The notes: generated by a model not told the origin, from the sequence alone. A stretch of 64,000 bases of DNA from Mycobacterium pinniadriaticum (GCF_026242045.1 NZ_JAPJDO010000028.1:17654-81653); one strand, 5' to 3'. Positions 1 to 8,974 are shown, counted from the first letter of the stretch. A program made the numbers and translations.

Positions 1-1
1 C

Positions 2-805
2 GTGCGGAAGGTGTTCCCCCGCAAGTTCTCCCACGCGTTCGCCCGCTATTTCGCGGTCGCGTTCGAAAGCGTCGTCTGGTTCCTGGCCCGCACCGCACCC
101 GGCCTGGCCAGAAAGATCATCCGAGCCCAGAACGCCAGCCGCCTGCCCGCCGGCTATCCGGTCGACGTGCACTTCAAGCCGCGCTACAACGTCTGGGACC
201 AGCGGCTGTGCCTGGTGGCCGACGGCGACATGTTCGACGCGATCAAGGACGGCCGCGCCGAGGTGGTCACCGACCACATCGACCACGTCGACGCGACCGG
301 CATCATGCTGAAATCGGGCCAGCACGTCGACGCCGACATCATCGTCACCGCCACCGGCCTGCAGCTGCAGGCCCTCGGCGGCGTTCGAATCACCCTGGAC
401 GGCAACGAGATCAAGCCGCAGGACCGGTTCTCCTACAAGGCGCACATGCTCGAGGACGTCCCCAACCTGATCTGGTGCATCGGCTACACCAACGCCTCCT
501 GGACCCTGCGCGCAGACATCACCGCACGCGCGGCGGCCGAGCTCATCGACTACATGAACACCCGCGGCTACACCCACGCCTTCCCGCACCCGGGCGGTGA
601 ACCGATCGCCGAGAAGCTCGCCTGGGACATCCAGGCCGGCTACGTGCTGCGCAACCTGCACGCGCTGCCAAAGTCGGGCACCAAGCGGCCGTGGGTGGTG
701 CGGCAGAACTACCTCGCCGACGCCATCGACTACCACTTCGTTGACAAGGTCGACGAAGACATGACCTTCGGCCGGGTCGCCAGTCCTGTGCCGGCGGCGG
801 GATAA
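2..805 (+). CDS. FAD-dependent monooxygenase (Baeyer-Villiger/EthA-like), C-terminal part
   Basis: The gene enters from the left edge, so its start and the N-terminal FAD Rossmann motif lie outside the window; 267 codons remain, ending in TAA. The visible part has the second dinucleotide-fold region with the characteristic VTATGLQL stretch, followed by the CIGYTNASWTLRADI segment typical of class B flavin monooxygenases related to EthA and Rv0565c. Such enzymes use NADPH and O2 to oxygenate ketones or other hydrophobic substrates in the cytosol; the substrate here is unknown. Position next to gpsA matches Rv0565c beside gpdA1 in M. tuberculosis, which supports orthology. The family call is firm, the substrate is not. 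Confidence 0.85.
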   Translation: MRKVFPRKFSHAFARYFAVAFESVVWFLARTAPGLARKIIRAQNASRLPAGYPVDVHFKPRYNVWDQRLCLVADGDMFDAIKDGRAEVVTDHIDHVDATGIMLKSGQHVDADIIVTATGLQLQALGGVRITLDGNEIKPQDRFSYKAHMLEDVPNLIWCIGYTNASWTLRADITARAAAELIDYMNTRGYTHAFPHPGGEPIAEKLAWDIQAGYVLRNLHALPKSGTKRPWVVRQNYLADAIDYHFVDKVDEDMTFGRVASPVPAAG

Positions 806-928
806 CCGGTCGTCGGGACCACGATGGGTCGTTGTCCGAGCCTGTCGTTATTGCGACGACTACTACTCGCGACAACTACAGCTTGGCGGAAGTCGCGGAC
901 CTGGCTGTGAAGCCCTGACGAAGACTGG

Positions 929-1381
929 CTAGTCCGCGGCGGTCCAGTCGTACGGCAGGAACTTGCCGTCGAACGACACGACCACCCGGTCACCGCCAGG
1001 GTGCGGCTTCTTCTCCAGCGCGACGCTGAAGTTGATCGCGCTCATGATCCCGTCACCGAACTGCTCGTGGATCAATTCCTTGATCGCCCCGCCGTACACC
1101 TGCAGCGCCTCGTAGAACCGGTAGATCGTGGGATCGGTCGGCACCGCGCTCGGTAGTCCGCCGCGCATCGGCACCGCCGCCAGCACCGGTACCGCCGCCT
1201 CGTCCAGTCCCAGCAGGTCGACGAGCACCGACGCCTGCTCGGGCGGAATCGGATGCTGGCCCAGCAGCGCGGACGTGGTCCACATGACGGGACGGTCGAT
1301 CGCGTCGGCCAGCTCCTGCCATGTCAGGCCCTTGGCCAGGCGAGCGACGACGATCTGTTCGGTCAGTTCTTCTCGCGTCAT
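929..1381 (-). CDS. cynS: Cyanate hydratase (cyanase)
   Basis: 150 residues, close to E. coli CynS (156). Cyanase decomposes cyanate with bicarbonate to ammonia and CO2 in the cytosol. The N-terminal helical HTH-like domain (about 1-75) is followed by the highly conserved catalytic domain; the known catalytic trio appears as Arg88 (PTIYRFYEAL), Glu91 and Ser114 (GDGIMSAINF). The start used is the ATG at 1381 (MTREELTEQ); an ATG four codons upstream at 1393 is possible. The longer open frame running antisense through gpsA is not used. It is transcribed divergently from gpsA with about 117 bp between start codons. Cyanase is not part of the conserved mycobacterial block here, so it looks like an accessory insertion. 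Confidence 0.93.
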   Translation of the reverse strand: MTREELTEQIVVARLAKGLTWQELADAIDRPVMWTTSALLGQHPIPPEQASVLVDLLGLDEAAVPVLAAVPMRGGLPSAVPTDPTIYRFYEALQVYGGAIKELIHEQFGDGIMSAINFSVALEKKPHPGGDRVVVSFDGKFLPYDWTAAD

Positions 1382-1498
1382 GGCACCAAGCATGCACCGC
1401 GGCTGTTGCCACGGCATGGCGGCCGACATCACGACGCGGGGAGCATCATTGCGCGAACTCCCCATGAACAACCGGGTATTCGCCATACCCTGAACTCC

Positions 1499-2524
1499 AT
1501 GACACCTGATCGCCGCGAACCCAAAGTCGTCGTACTCGGTGGCGGGTCCTGGGGCACCACCGTCGCGTCCATCTGCGCCCGTCGCGGCCCGACGCTGCAG
1601 TGGGTGCGTTCGGAGGAGACCGCCAAGGACATCAACGAGAACCACCGTAATTCCCGCTACCTGGGCGACGATGTCGAACTCTCGGAGACCCTGCGCGCGA
1701 CGACCGATTTCACCGAGGCCGCCAACTGCGCCGACGTCGTCGTCATGGGCGTACCGTCGCACGGTTTCCGCGGCGTGCTCGCCGAGCTGAGTCGAGAACT
1801 GCGGCCCTGGGTGCCGGTCGTCAGCCTGGTCAAGGGCCTTGAGCAGGGCACCAATATGCGGATGAGCCAGATCGTCGACGAGGTCCTGCCCGGCCACCCG
1901 GCCGGCATCCTGGCCGGACCCAATATCGCCCGCGAGGTCGCCGACGGCTATGCGGCCGCGGCCGTGCTGGCCATGCCCGACCAGCATCTGGCCGCCAACC
2001 TCGCAAAGATGTTCCGCACCAAGCGGTTCCGCGTCTACACCACCGACGATGTGATCGGCGTCGAGATGGCCGGCGCGCTGAAGAACGTCTACGCCATCGC
2101 GGTCGGCATGGGCTATTCGCTGGGCATCGGGGAGAACACCCGGGCCATGGTGATGGCCCGGGCCGTGCGCGAGATGTCCAAACTCGGCGAAGCCGTCGGC
2201 GGCCAACGCGACACCTTCTCCGGCCTGGCCGGCATGGGCGACCTGATCGTCACCTGCACCTCCAAGCGCAGCCGCAATCGGCACGTCGGCGAGGAGCTCG
2301 GCTCCGGCAAGACCGTCGAGGAAATCATCGCCTCGATGAACCAGGTCGCCGAGGGTGTCAAGGCCGCCAGCGTGATCATGGAGTTCGCCGAGAAGTACGG
2401 ATTGAACATGCCGATCGCCCGGGAAGTCGACGCCGTGGTCAATCACGGCGCCAACGTCGAGCAGGCCTACCGCGGCCTGATGGCCGAGAAGCCCGGCCAC
2501 GAAGTCAACGACTCACACTTCTAG
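1499..2524 (+). CDS. gpsA: NAD(P)-dependent glycerol-3-phosphate dehydrogenase
   Basis: 341 residues. It reduces dihydroxyacetone phosphate to sn-glycerol 3-phosphate, the backbone for phospholipid synthesis. The N-terminal Rossmann motif GGGSWGTTVAS starts at about residue 13, and the conserved family segments GPNIAREVADG, GALKNVYAIAVGMGYS (active-site Lys) and GMGDLIVTCTS follow. The ATG at 1499 (MTPDRREPKV) is chosen because it precedes the nucleotide-binding fold by a usual distance; the open frame further upstream overlaps the cynS 5' end. Length and position next to the monooxygenase match GpdA1 (Rv0564c, 341 aa). It ends just before a strong hairpin at 2533. Confidence 0.95.
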   Translation: MTPDRREPKVVVLGGGSWGTTVASICARRGPTLQWVRSEETAKDINENHRNSRYLGDDVELSETLRATTDFTEAANCADVVVMGVPSHGFRGVLAELSRELRPWVPVVSLVKGLEQGTNMRMSQIVDEVLPGHPAGILAGPNIAREVADGYAAAAVLAMPDQHLAANLAKMFRTKRFRVYTTDDVIGVEMAGALKNVYAIAVGMGYSLGIGENTRAMVMARAVREMSKLGEAVGGQRDTFSGLAGMGDLIVTCTSKRSRNRHVGEELGSGKTVEEIIASMNQVAEGVKAASVIMEFAEKYGLNMPIAREVDAVVNHGANVEQAYRGLMAEKPGHEVNDSHF

Positions 2525-2532
2525 TCGAAGCG

Positions 2533-2595
2533 CATCCATTCAGAACGCAGCGCGACTATCCGGGCCTGGATCGCGCTCAGAGTTCTGAATGGATG
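2533..2595. terminator. Bidirectional hairpin between convergent genes
   Basis: A perfect 14-bp inverted repeat (CATCCATTCAGAAC, 2533-2546, against 2582-2595) encloses a second 7-bp stem (AGCGCGA/TCGCGCT). It lies 8 bp after the gpsA stop and 14 bp from the stop of the convergent secreted-protein gene, the position of a shared terminator. No T-tract follows, as is usual in mycobacteria. Confidence 0.7.
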
Positions 2596-2609
2596 AGCGG
2601 CGCCGAAAC

Positions 2610-3161
2610 TCAGCCCGGGAACGACGGGAACAACGGGTTGGAGTTGTTCGGGCGATCCAGCATCGGGCTGGGGCCTGAGGTGAACGTGGCCGTCGGTCCG
2701 ACGACGAAGCCGACCTGGTCGTGGCTGTTCACGCAGGCGACCACACCGCCGCCGTCGACGCCGCAGCTGATGTCGCGGTAGCTCAGCCGGGTGTTCGGCG
2801 GCAACGGCTTGACCTCACCCGCGGCGGCGAAAACCGGCGCGCCCGTGCTCGAGAAGCCGGGCTCGCCGACCGGGCCACCGCTGACCAGGTTCGCGCCGTT
2901 GGGCGCGCCGGGCAGTGGGCCGCTGCAGCCGTAGCTGCCGTTCGTCTTGTCCAGAATGCAGGTCACACCGGGCGGGCCGGCGAAGGCATACCAGTTGCCG
3001 CTCATCGCGGTGTAGTCGACCGGACTCACCGGGGTGTAGGCGTTGACGTTGGGAAGGACCGGGGCCGGTGCGGGCTCGGGATCGGCCGAAGCCACACCCG
3101 GCACACCGATCGCCGCCGCCCCCGCGGCGCTCACAAGGCCGATCAGGATTCTGCTCAGCAT
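2610..3161 (-). CDS. Small secreted protein, function unknown
   Basis: 183 residues from the ATG at 3161. The N-terminus (MLSRILIGLVSAAGAAAIGVP) is a Sec signal peptide with probable cleavage after ASA at about residue 27, so the mature protein is exported. The mature part is Gly/Pro-rich with four cysteines in two spaced pairs (around VTCILD and YGCSG, ISCGV and VACVN), suggesting two disulfides. This resembles the family of small mycobacterial exported proteins with a conserved Cys pattern, but no enzymatic motif is visible. It is divergent from the next exported-protein gene (3356), with about 195 bp between the starts. Two further GTG codons lie just upstream at 3164 and 3167. Confidence 0.75.
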   Translation of the reverse strand: MLSRILIGLVSAAGAAAIGVPGVASADPEPAPAPVLPNVNAYTPVSPVDYTAMSGNWYAFAGPPGVTCILDKTNGSYGCSGPLPGAPNGANLVSGGPVGEPGFSSTGAPVFAAAGEVKPLPPNTRLSYRDISCGVDGGGVVACVNSHDQVGFVVGPTATFTSGPSPMLDRPNNSNPLFPSFPG

Positions 3162-3355
3162 CACCACACCCTACGTAAGCGCCACTCATGGCGCAGTTTG
3201 CACATCCACCCCATCCTTCGACCGGGTGACCCCGATTCGTTACCGAACCCAGCGACTCCGACCGGCATTTTTCCCTACATTGTCGACCGCCGCGGGCCTA
3301 CACTTGGAACGATTCCGGCTCGATCTGGAGAGTCCGTTCGCGTGTTGGGGAACAC

Positions 3356-4354
3356 ATGAGGAGCGCGCTGCGCGGGGGCGCAGCGGCGGTAAGCCTCGCC
3401 CTGGCGACCATGCTCCTGGCTTCGACCCAACCGCAGGCCCTGACCACCCCTGACGTCGACCTGGCCGCACTGATCATCCACGGCACCGCCACCAACCCGA
3501 CCGGTGACGCCATGGTCGACATCTTCGACGGCGAATTCAGGCATCCCGCTGACGGCGGTTTCCTGTACGCCAACTACCTCGGCGGACCGATCGGCCTGTA
3601 CGGCGCCATGCAGGGCAACGCCGAGGAAGAGGTGCTCACCATCGGCGACGGTCCCGGCGACGCCGCCACGCTCGCCGAACTACTGGACTCAACCGACCAG
3701 TCGGGCAACGTCTTTCACATCAACTATGAATTCGACGCTCGCGCCGAAACGCAAGTACTGAACGTCTTCGCCGACCCGGACGCGCTCACCGCCCACGACT
3801 CCAAGCCGTCCGTGGACCGCTCCGGTGGGGTGGATTGCACCGGCACCACCACCTGCCGCACCGATCCCCGCACCCGGATCACCACCCTCACCTACCCCGA
3901 CGGCGTCGTCGCGGTCGTCGAACGCATCGACGACATCACCGTGGTCACCTACCGGATGCTCGGCGCCGCCGTGCTCGGTCACCTGGACACCACGCGCAGC
4001 GAGGCACCGGCATCGGCGCCGGCGCCCGTGCCACAACCCACCCCGGCCCCATCGGCCGCGGAGCCCCCGGCCCCGACACCCGCGGACCCGCCGCTCGCGC
4101 CAGCGGCCGCCAGCGCGGGGCCCCGACTGAACGTGGTGCGCCCCGCACCAGACTTCACCCCGGGACGCTCGGCGGCACCGACCAGTTCGTCGGGTCCCCA
4201 GCCGAGCCTGTCCGACAAGGCCGACACGCTGGTCAACGACGTGCTGACGCGGGTCTCGGACACCGTGAACAACACCTTGAACAAGATGTTCAACCGCGGC
4301 GCGGCCGGCTCCGGGACGGGCAAGGTGGCGACCCCGACGCCAGCCGGCGAATAG
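3356..4354 (+). CDS. Secreted proline-rich protein, function unknown
   Basis: 332 residues. The N-terminus has a signal peptide (about 1-28, Ala/Leu-rich, ending near STQPQA). Residues about 30-200 form a folded domain with a Cys pair (DCTGTTTC); about 220-265 is a Pro/Ala-rich linker (repeated PAPxP); the C-terminal about 45 residues are polar and predicted helical (TLVNDVLTRVSDTVNNTLNK). The folded segment GTATNPTGDAMVD resembles the N-terminus of the PE-PPE (serine hydrolase-like) domain, but no GxSxG motif follows, so hydrolase activity is not supported. Such layouts are common among mycobacterial cell-wall-associated proteins. It is convergent with htpX, 13 bp between stops. Confidence 0.75.
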   Translation: MRSALRGGAAAVSLALATMLLASTQPQALTTPDVDLAALIIHGTATNPTGDAMVDIFDGEFRHPADGGFLYANYLGGPIGLYGAMQGNAEEEVLTIGDGPGDAATLAELLDSTDQSGNVFHINYEFDARAETQVLNVFADPDALTAHDSKPSVDRSGGVDCTGTTTCRTDPRTRITTLTYPDGVVAVVERIDDITVVTYRMLGAAVLGHLDTTRSEAPASAPAPVPQPTPAPSAAEPPAPTPADPPLAPAAASAGPRLNVVRPAPDFTPGRSAAPTSSSGPQPSLSDKADTLVNDVLTRVSDTVNNTLNKMFNRGAAGSGTGKVATPTPAGE

Positions 4355-4367
4355 CAGCCAAGCCCGT

Positions 4368-5234
4368 TTAGCGCCCGGCCATCCGTTCCAGCCGGGCGAT
4401 GCGGTCCGGGATCGGCGGATGGGTGGAGAACAGCTTGCCGATCTTCTCGCCGGCGCGGAACGGGCTGGCGATCATCAGATGAGCCTGGTCGGCCAGTTGC
4501 GGCTCGGGCGGCAGCGGGGCTCTTTCCACGCCGCCGCTGATCTTGCGCAGCGCCGAGGCCAGCGCCAGCGGATCACCGGAGAGCTCGGCCCCGGACTCGT
4601 CAGCCTGGTACTCCCGCGAGCGAGACACCGCCAACCGGATCAGTGTCGCGGCGATCGGCCCGAGCAGTGAAACCAGAAGCAGTGCAAAGGGATTCGCACC
4701 ACCTTCGCGATTGCCGCCGCCGAACATCCCGGCGAACATCGCGAGGTTGGCCAGCGCGGTGATCACCGAGGCGAGCGCACCGGCCACACACGAGATGAGG
4801 ATGTCGCGGTTGTAGACGTGCGACAGTTCGTGGCCGAGCACCGCGCGCAGCTCACGCTCGCTGAGCAGGTCGAGGATCCCGGTCGTGACGCACACCGCGG
4901 CGTTACGCGGGTTGCGGCCGGTGGCGAACGCGTTCGGGTTGGCGGTGTCGCTGATGTAGAGGCGCGGCATCGGCTGGTGTGCGGTGGTGGCCAGCTCGCG
5001 CACGATGGCGTAGATCTGCGGCGCCTGCAACTCGGTGATCGGTTGGGCGTGCATGGCGCGCAACGCCAGCTTGTCGGAGTTGAAGTACACGTAGACGTTC
5101 ATGCCGATGGCGAAGATCAGGGCCAGGAACATGACGTTGCGGCCGAACAGCGAACCGATGAAGACGATCAGCGCCGACATCCCGACGAGCAGCGTGAACG
5201 TCTTGAACGTGTTGGCGGTCGGATGCCAGGTCAT
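4368..5234 (-). CDS. htpX: Membrane zinc metalloprotease HtpX
   Basis: 288 residues (M. tuberculosis Rv0563 is 286). HtpX is a membrane M48 protease that degrades misfolded membrane proteins. Two N-terminal transmembrane segments (about 13-30 and 34-50) are followed by the zinc motif HELSH (H135, E136, H139), a further hydrophobic pair (about 150-200), and the third zinc ligand Glu in the SREYQADESGAE segment. The C-terminal STHPPIPDRIARLE is the M48 signature. The gene follows grcC1 on the same strand with 78 bp between, as in M. tuberculosis. Confidence 0.95.
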   Translation of the reverse strand: MTWHPTANTFKTFTLLVGMSALIVFIGSLFGRNVMFLALIFAIGMNVYVYFNSDKLALRAMHAQPITELQAPQIYAIVRELATTAHQPMPRLYISDTANPNAFATGRNPRNAAVCVTTGILDLLSERELRAVLGHELSHVYNRDILISCVAGALASVITALANLAMFAGMFGGGNREGGANPFALLLVSLLGPIAATLIRLAVSRSREYQADESGAELSGDPLALASALRKISGGVERAPLPPEPQLADQAHLMIASPFRAGEKIGKLFSTHPPIPDRIARLERMAGR

Positions 5235-5312
5235 CGAATTCCTCCTACGAGCAAACGCTCTCTCACCGGAGATTAACGCCTCGGACCGACGGTCGGGTTC
5301 CGCGAATCGCCG

Positions 5313-6320
5313 TCAGCCGTGCCGGTTGATCGTGTAATCCATCAGCGAGGCCAGCGCGCGACGGCCCGGGACGTCGGGCAGTCCGGCCAGCTCCGCGGCG
5401 GCCTGGTCGGCGTAGCGCTGCACGGTGGCCTTGGCCTTGGTGATGCCGTCACCGGCCCGCAGCAGAGCCAACGCCTCGGCCAAGACGTCGTCGTCTTCGA
5501 CCGGGCCCTTCAGCAGCTCCCGCAACCGGTCGGCGTCGGCTCCGGTTTCGCTCAACGCGTACAGCACCGGAAGGGTGTGCACACCTTCGCGCAGGTCGGT
5601 GCCGGGTAGCTTGCCCGACTCGTCGGGATCGCTGTCGATGTCGATGATGTCGTCGGAGATCTGGAACGCCGTGCCGACGATGCCGCCCAGCCTGCTCAAC
5701 CGCTCGACGTGGTCCTCGGTGGCCCCGGCGAACGTGGCACCGAATCGGCCCGACGCCGCGATCAGGCAGGCGGTCTTCTCGTAGACCACCTTCAGGTAGT
5801 GCTCGACCGGATCGACGCCCCCGGTGTTGCCCTTGGTCTCACGCATCTGCCCGGTCACCAGCTGGGCGAAGGTTTCGGCGATGATGCGCACCGCATCCGG
5901 ACCCAGCCGGCTGACCAGCCGCGACGCCGTCGCGAACAGATAGTCGCCGGCCAGGATCGCGATGTTGTTGCTCCAGCGAGCGTTGGCACTGGGAGCCCCG
6001 CGGCGCATCTGCGCCTCGTCCATCACGTCGTCGTGGTACAGCGTGGCCAGGTGCACCAGCTCGATCACCGCACCCGCCACGGTGACCTGCCAGGTGTCCG
6101 GGTCGGGACCGATCTGCGCCGAGAGCACGGTGAACAACGGCCGGAACCGCTTGCCGCCGGCTTCGAAGAGATGCACGACGGCCTCGGTCATCAGCTCGTC
6201 GCCGCCGCGGAGTTCGGTGCTCATGAGCTCTTCGACGCGGCCCACCCCGGCGCGCACGCTCTCGGCGAACACCGGGTCGCCGAAGTCCACCCCTGCTACC
6301 ACCGTCGCCGGAGTTCTCAC
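5313..6320 (-). CDS. grcC1: Long-chain polyprenyl diphosphate synthase
   Basis: 335 residues, the length of Rv0562 GrcC1. Trans-prenyltransferases condense isopentenyl diphosphate onto allylic diphosphates; this subgroup makes the long chain used for menaquinone. Both Asp-rich metal motifs are present: DDVMD at 97-101 and DDIID at 223-227. Small residues (Ala92, Thr93) sit at the positions before the first motif that limit chain length when bulky, which fits a long product (inference). Neighbours ubiE, menD, menC and menB support a role in menaquinone side-chain supply. The start is only about 20 bp from the divergent FAD reductase gene, so their promoters must overlap. Confidence 0.93.
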   Translation of the reverse strand: MRTPATVVAGVDFGDPVFAESVRAGVGRVEELMSTELRGGDELMTEAVVHLFEAGGKRFRPLFTVLSAQIGPDPDTWQVTVAGAVIELVHLATLYHDDVMDEAQMRRGAPSANARWSNNIAILAGDYLFATASRLVSRLGPDAVRIIAETFAQLVTGQMRETKGNTGGVDPVEHYLKVVYEKTACLIAASGRFGATFAGATEDHVERLSRLGGIVGTAFQISDDIIDIDSDPDESGKLPGTDLREGVHTLPVLYALSETGADADRLRELLKGPVEDDDVLAEALALLRAGDGITKAKATVQRYADQAAAELAGLPDVPGRRALASLMDYTINRHG

Positions 6321-6340
6321 CCTGCCAACATACTGGGGGC

Positions 6341-7660
6341 ATGGAAGACCGGTGGGATGAGGTCCGGCGGGCAGGAGCGGAGCGACCCGGGGATGAGGTC
6401 CGGCGGGCAGGAGCGGAGCGACCCGGGGATGTCGTCGTCGTCGGGGCCGGACCCGCTGGCTCGGCGGCGGCCGCCTGGGCCGCCCGTCACGGGCACGACG
6501 TGCTGGTCATCGACACTGCCGAGTTCCCCCGCGACAAGCCCTGCGGCGACGGGCTGACCCCCCGCGCGGTTCTGGAGCTGCAGCGGCTGGGGCTCGGCGA
6601 CTGGCTCGACGGCCACATCCGCCATCACGGATTGCGGCTGTCCGGGTTCGGCGCCGACGTCGAGGTCCCCTGGCCCGGCCCGTCCTTCCCGTCGTGCGGT
6701 TCGGCGGTTCCCCGAACCGAACTGGACGATCGGATCCGCAAGGTCGCCGAGGACGCCGGAGCGTCGATGCTGCTCGGCATGAAAGCCGTTGACGTGTCAG
6801 TCGATTCCCGCGGCAGGGTGGACGCGGTGGTACTTGCCGACGGATCCCGGGTGTCGTGCCGGTGGGTGGTCGTGGCCGACGGCGCGCGGTCTCCGTTCGG
6901 TCGCATACTGGGCCGCCAGTGGCACCAGGAGACGGTGTACGGGGTGGCGGCGCGGGGGTATCTGGCCTCCCCGCGGTCGTCGGAGCCGTGGATCTCCTCA
7001 GACCTGGAACTGCGTTCGCCCGCCGGCGGTGCCGGCAATCGAGCCGGAGCCGGGCAGGTGCTGCCCGGCTACGGCTGGATCTTCCCGCTCGGCAACGGCG
7101 AGGTGAACATCGGTGTGGGCGCGCTGGCCACCGCGAAACGGCCCGCCGATGTGGCGTTGCGGCCGCTGATCAAGCACTACACCGACCTCAAGCGGGCTTC
7201 CTGGGGTTTCGAGGGTGCGCCGCGCGAAGTGTCCTCGGCCCTGCTGCCGATGGGCGGGGCGGTCTCGGGTGTGGCCGGGCCGAACTGGGTGCTCGTCGGC
7301 GACGCCGCGGCGTGCGTCAACCCGCTCAACGGCGAGGGCATCGACTACGGGCTGGAGACCGGGCGGCTGGCCGCCGAGATGCTGGGCTCCGGCGATCTGA
7401 CGCTGGCGTGGCCGGCCCTGCTGCAGGAGCACTACGGGCGCGGCTTCTCGGTGGCCCGGCGGCTGGGGTTGCTGCTGACGCTGCCGCGGTTCCTGCCGTT
7501 GACCGGGCCGATCGCGATGCGGTCGTCGCGCCTGATGGAGGTCGCCGTGCGGGTGATGGGCAACCTGGTGACCGACGACGACGCCGACCTGGTGGCGCGG
7601 GTATGGCGAACCGCGGGGATGGGATCGCGAATTCTGGACCGGCGCAAGCCCTTCCGCTGA
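6341..7660 (+). CDS. Geranylgeranyl-reductase-family flavoprotein (Rv0561c-like)
   Basis: 439 residues. The family reduces isoprenoid double bonds with FAD; next to grcC1 and men genes it may act on the menaquinone prenyl tail, but a separate mycobacterial MenJ is known for that reaction, so the substrate is uncertain. The dinucleotide motif VVGAGPAGSAAA begins near residue 32; DKPCGDGLTPRA (about 64) and GDAAACVNPLNGEGIDYG (about 320) are hallmark FAD and substrate motifs. The N-terminus is odd: a 12-residue unit (DEVRRAGAERPG) occurs twice before the Rossmann strand, from a 36-bp tandem duplication. It is divergent from grcC1 with about 20 bp between starts, so transcription may be leaderless or nearly so. 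Confidence 0.88.
   Translation: MEDRWDEVRRAGAERPGDEVRRAGAERPGDVVVVGAGPAGSAAAAWAARHGHDVLVIDTAEFPRDKPCGDGLTPRAVLELQRLGLGDWLDGHIRHHGLRLSGFGADVEVPWPGPSFPSCGSAVPRTELDDRIRKVAEDAGASMLLGMKAVDVSVDSRGRVDAVVLADGSRVSCRWVVVADGARSPFGRILGRQWHQETVYGVAARGYLASPRSSEPWISSDLELRSPAGGAGNRAGAGQVLPGYGWIFPLGNGEVNIGVGALATAKRPADVALRPLIKHYTDLKRASWGFEGAPREVSSALLPMGGAVSGVAGPNWVLVGDAAACVNPLNGEGIDYGLETGRLAAEMLGSGDLTLAWPALLQEHYGRGFSVARRLGLLLTLPRFLPLTGPIAMRSSRLMEVAVRVMGNLVTDDDADLVARVWRTAGMGSRILDRRKPFR
6355..6426 (+). repeat. 36-bp perfect tandem duplication in the 5' coding region
   Basis: Two exact 36-bp units (6355-6390 and 6391-6426), beginning GGATGAGGTCCGGCGGGCAG, lie in frame within the start of the geranylgeranyl-reductase-like gene and add 12 residues per unit. 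The unit keeps the frame, so copy-number changes would only lengthen or shorten the N-terminus. Confidence 0.95.
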
Positions 7661-7667
7661 CCGCCGA

Positions 7668-8237
7668 CTACAGCCGTTCGACAACCAGCTGCGCGAAGGC
7701 GTGGTTGGTCGAGACCGACCCGTCCGGCATGGTCGCCCTGGGGTCGTAGACCTGTAGGTATATCCCGGAAACGTTGCGGCCGTTCTGGTGAGCCAGGTAG
7801 TACCGGGTGGTCTTGGGGACCTCGACGATGCCGTCGAGGACACTCGGCTGCGAATCCAGTGGGTCCTGCATGGAGCCCAGGATCGCGAACTTGTTCTCGT
7901 CCGCATTCCACAGATACGCATAACCGGGAGCCGAGAACGCCGCGGCCCGCTGCTCGGGCGTCAGCTCGTAGCCGAAGGTCGTCAGCGACCAGCCGTCGAC
8001 CCGGTAGGTGCCCGGCTCGAGGGTGAGATAACCGTCCGTCTTGTCGTAGCGGATCAGGTCGTGGGCGTTGACCGATGCCTCGTCGAACACCCGGACGTTG
8101 GCGCCGGGCTTCATCGGCACATTGGTCAGCCCCAGCTCGGTGAAACTGGCCCAGGCCGGCGATGGCGCCTCGCGGCCCGCGCAGCCGGACCCGGCCAGCA
8201 CGACCGCGACAACGGCGGCGAACAGTCGGATTCTCAT
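7668..8237 (-). CDS. Putative lipoprotein, function unknown
   Basis: 189 residues. The N-terminus (MRIRLFAAVVAVVLAGSGC) is a lipoprotein signal with the acylated Cys at residue 19; the -3 to -1 residues GSG are a loose lipobox of a type common in mycobacteria. The mature domain has no recognised motif. It starts 4 bp after the stop of pcp on the same strand, so the two are probably one transcript. It converges on the flavoprotein gene, 7 bp between stops. Confidence 0.75.
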   Translation of the reverse strand: MRIRLFAAVVAVVLAGSGCAGREAPSPAWASFTELGLTNVPMKPGANVRVFDEASVNAHDLIRYDKTDGYLTLEPGTYRVDGWSLTTFGYELTPEQRAAAFSAPGYAYLWNADENKFAILGSMQDPLDSQPSVLDGIVEVPKTTRYYLAHQNGRNVSGIYLQVYDPRATMPDGSVSTNHAFAQLVVERL

Positions 8238-8241
8238 GGCC

Positions 8242-8910
8242 CTAGATCAACAGCCGGGACGCCACCGGCCGGTCCACATCGACGGGATTGAGCAGCGCGG
8301 CTTCGATAGCGGCCGCGACGCCGGCAGCGGCGGTCTCCACCGACATGCTGGGCTGGCCCAGGTTGCGGTCCAGGGCAGCGACCTCGGGCAGGTACGGCAG
8401 GTGAATCCAGCCCGCCCGGATCGGCAGGTCGTGGGTGGCGATGTGGTGCAGCATCCCATACATCAGGTGATTGCAGACGAATGTGCCTGCCGCATCCGAG
8501 ATATCGGCCGGAACACCCGCGCTGCGCATGGCCAGCACCATCGCCTTGACCGGCACTGTGGCGTGGTAGGCGACCGGACCGCCGGGCACTGTCGGTGCGC
8601 CGTCGAGGACCACCCCGGCGTTGTCGGCCAGCCCGTAACGGGCGCAGTCGTTGAGGTTCTGGGCCAGCCGTTCGACGGTGATCATGGCCCGCCCGCCGTA
8701 CTCGCCGAGCATGACCACCACGTCGGGATGTACCTCCTCGACGGCCCGCACCACCTCGGCGATGGATTCGAAGTAGGTGTTGGGCACGATGCGCGAGGTC
8801 ACCGCGGCCCCGACGATGACCCGCCCGTCGAGAGCCTCGGCGGTCAGCTGGGCCGGGTTGTGCGGTGTCGTGCCGTAAGGACCGAACCCGGTCACGAGCA
8901 CAGTCGACAT
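8242..8910 (-). CDS. pcp: Pyrrolidone-carboxylate (pyroglutamyl) peptidase I
   Basis: 222 residues, the length of M. tuberculosis Pcp. It is a cytosolic cysteine peptidase (C15) that removes N-terminal pyroglutamate. The catalytic triad is visible: Glu80 (MITVERLAQN), Cys142 (GTFVCNHLMY) and His166 (GWIHLPYLP); TGFGPYG at residues 7-13 is the family N-terminal loop. The start is the ATG at 8910 (MSTVLVTGFGPYG); the longer frame to 9033 crosses the promoter region and lacks homology. Downstream lipoprotein gene is 4 bp away. Confidence 0.93.
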   Translation of the reverse strand: MSTVLVTGFGPYGTTPHNPAQLTAEALDGRVIVGAAVTSRIVPNTYFESIAEVVRAVEEVHPDVVVMLGEYGGRAMITVERLAQNLNDCARYGLADNAGVVLDGAPTVPGGPVAYHATVPVKAMVLAMRSAGVPADISDAAGTFVCNHLMYGMLHHIATHDLPIRAGWIHLPYLPEVAALDRNLGQPSMSVETAAAGVAAAIEAALLNPVDVDRPVASRLLI

Positions 8911-8974
8911 GTCGGAAACCTCCGAGGCCATCCGATCACACCGCCGTCGATCGGTGCAGCGCGGCAGAACGAAA

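Noticed and set aside
929..2500. 523-codon minus frame running through gpsA
   Set aside because: Only the first 150 codons (cynS) match a family; the remainder is antisense to gpsA and reads as high-GC shadow.
6355..6426. CRISPR-like tandem repeat
   Set aside because: The two units abut with no spacer and lie within a coding region.
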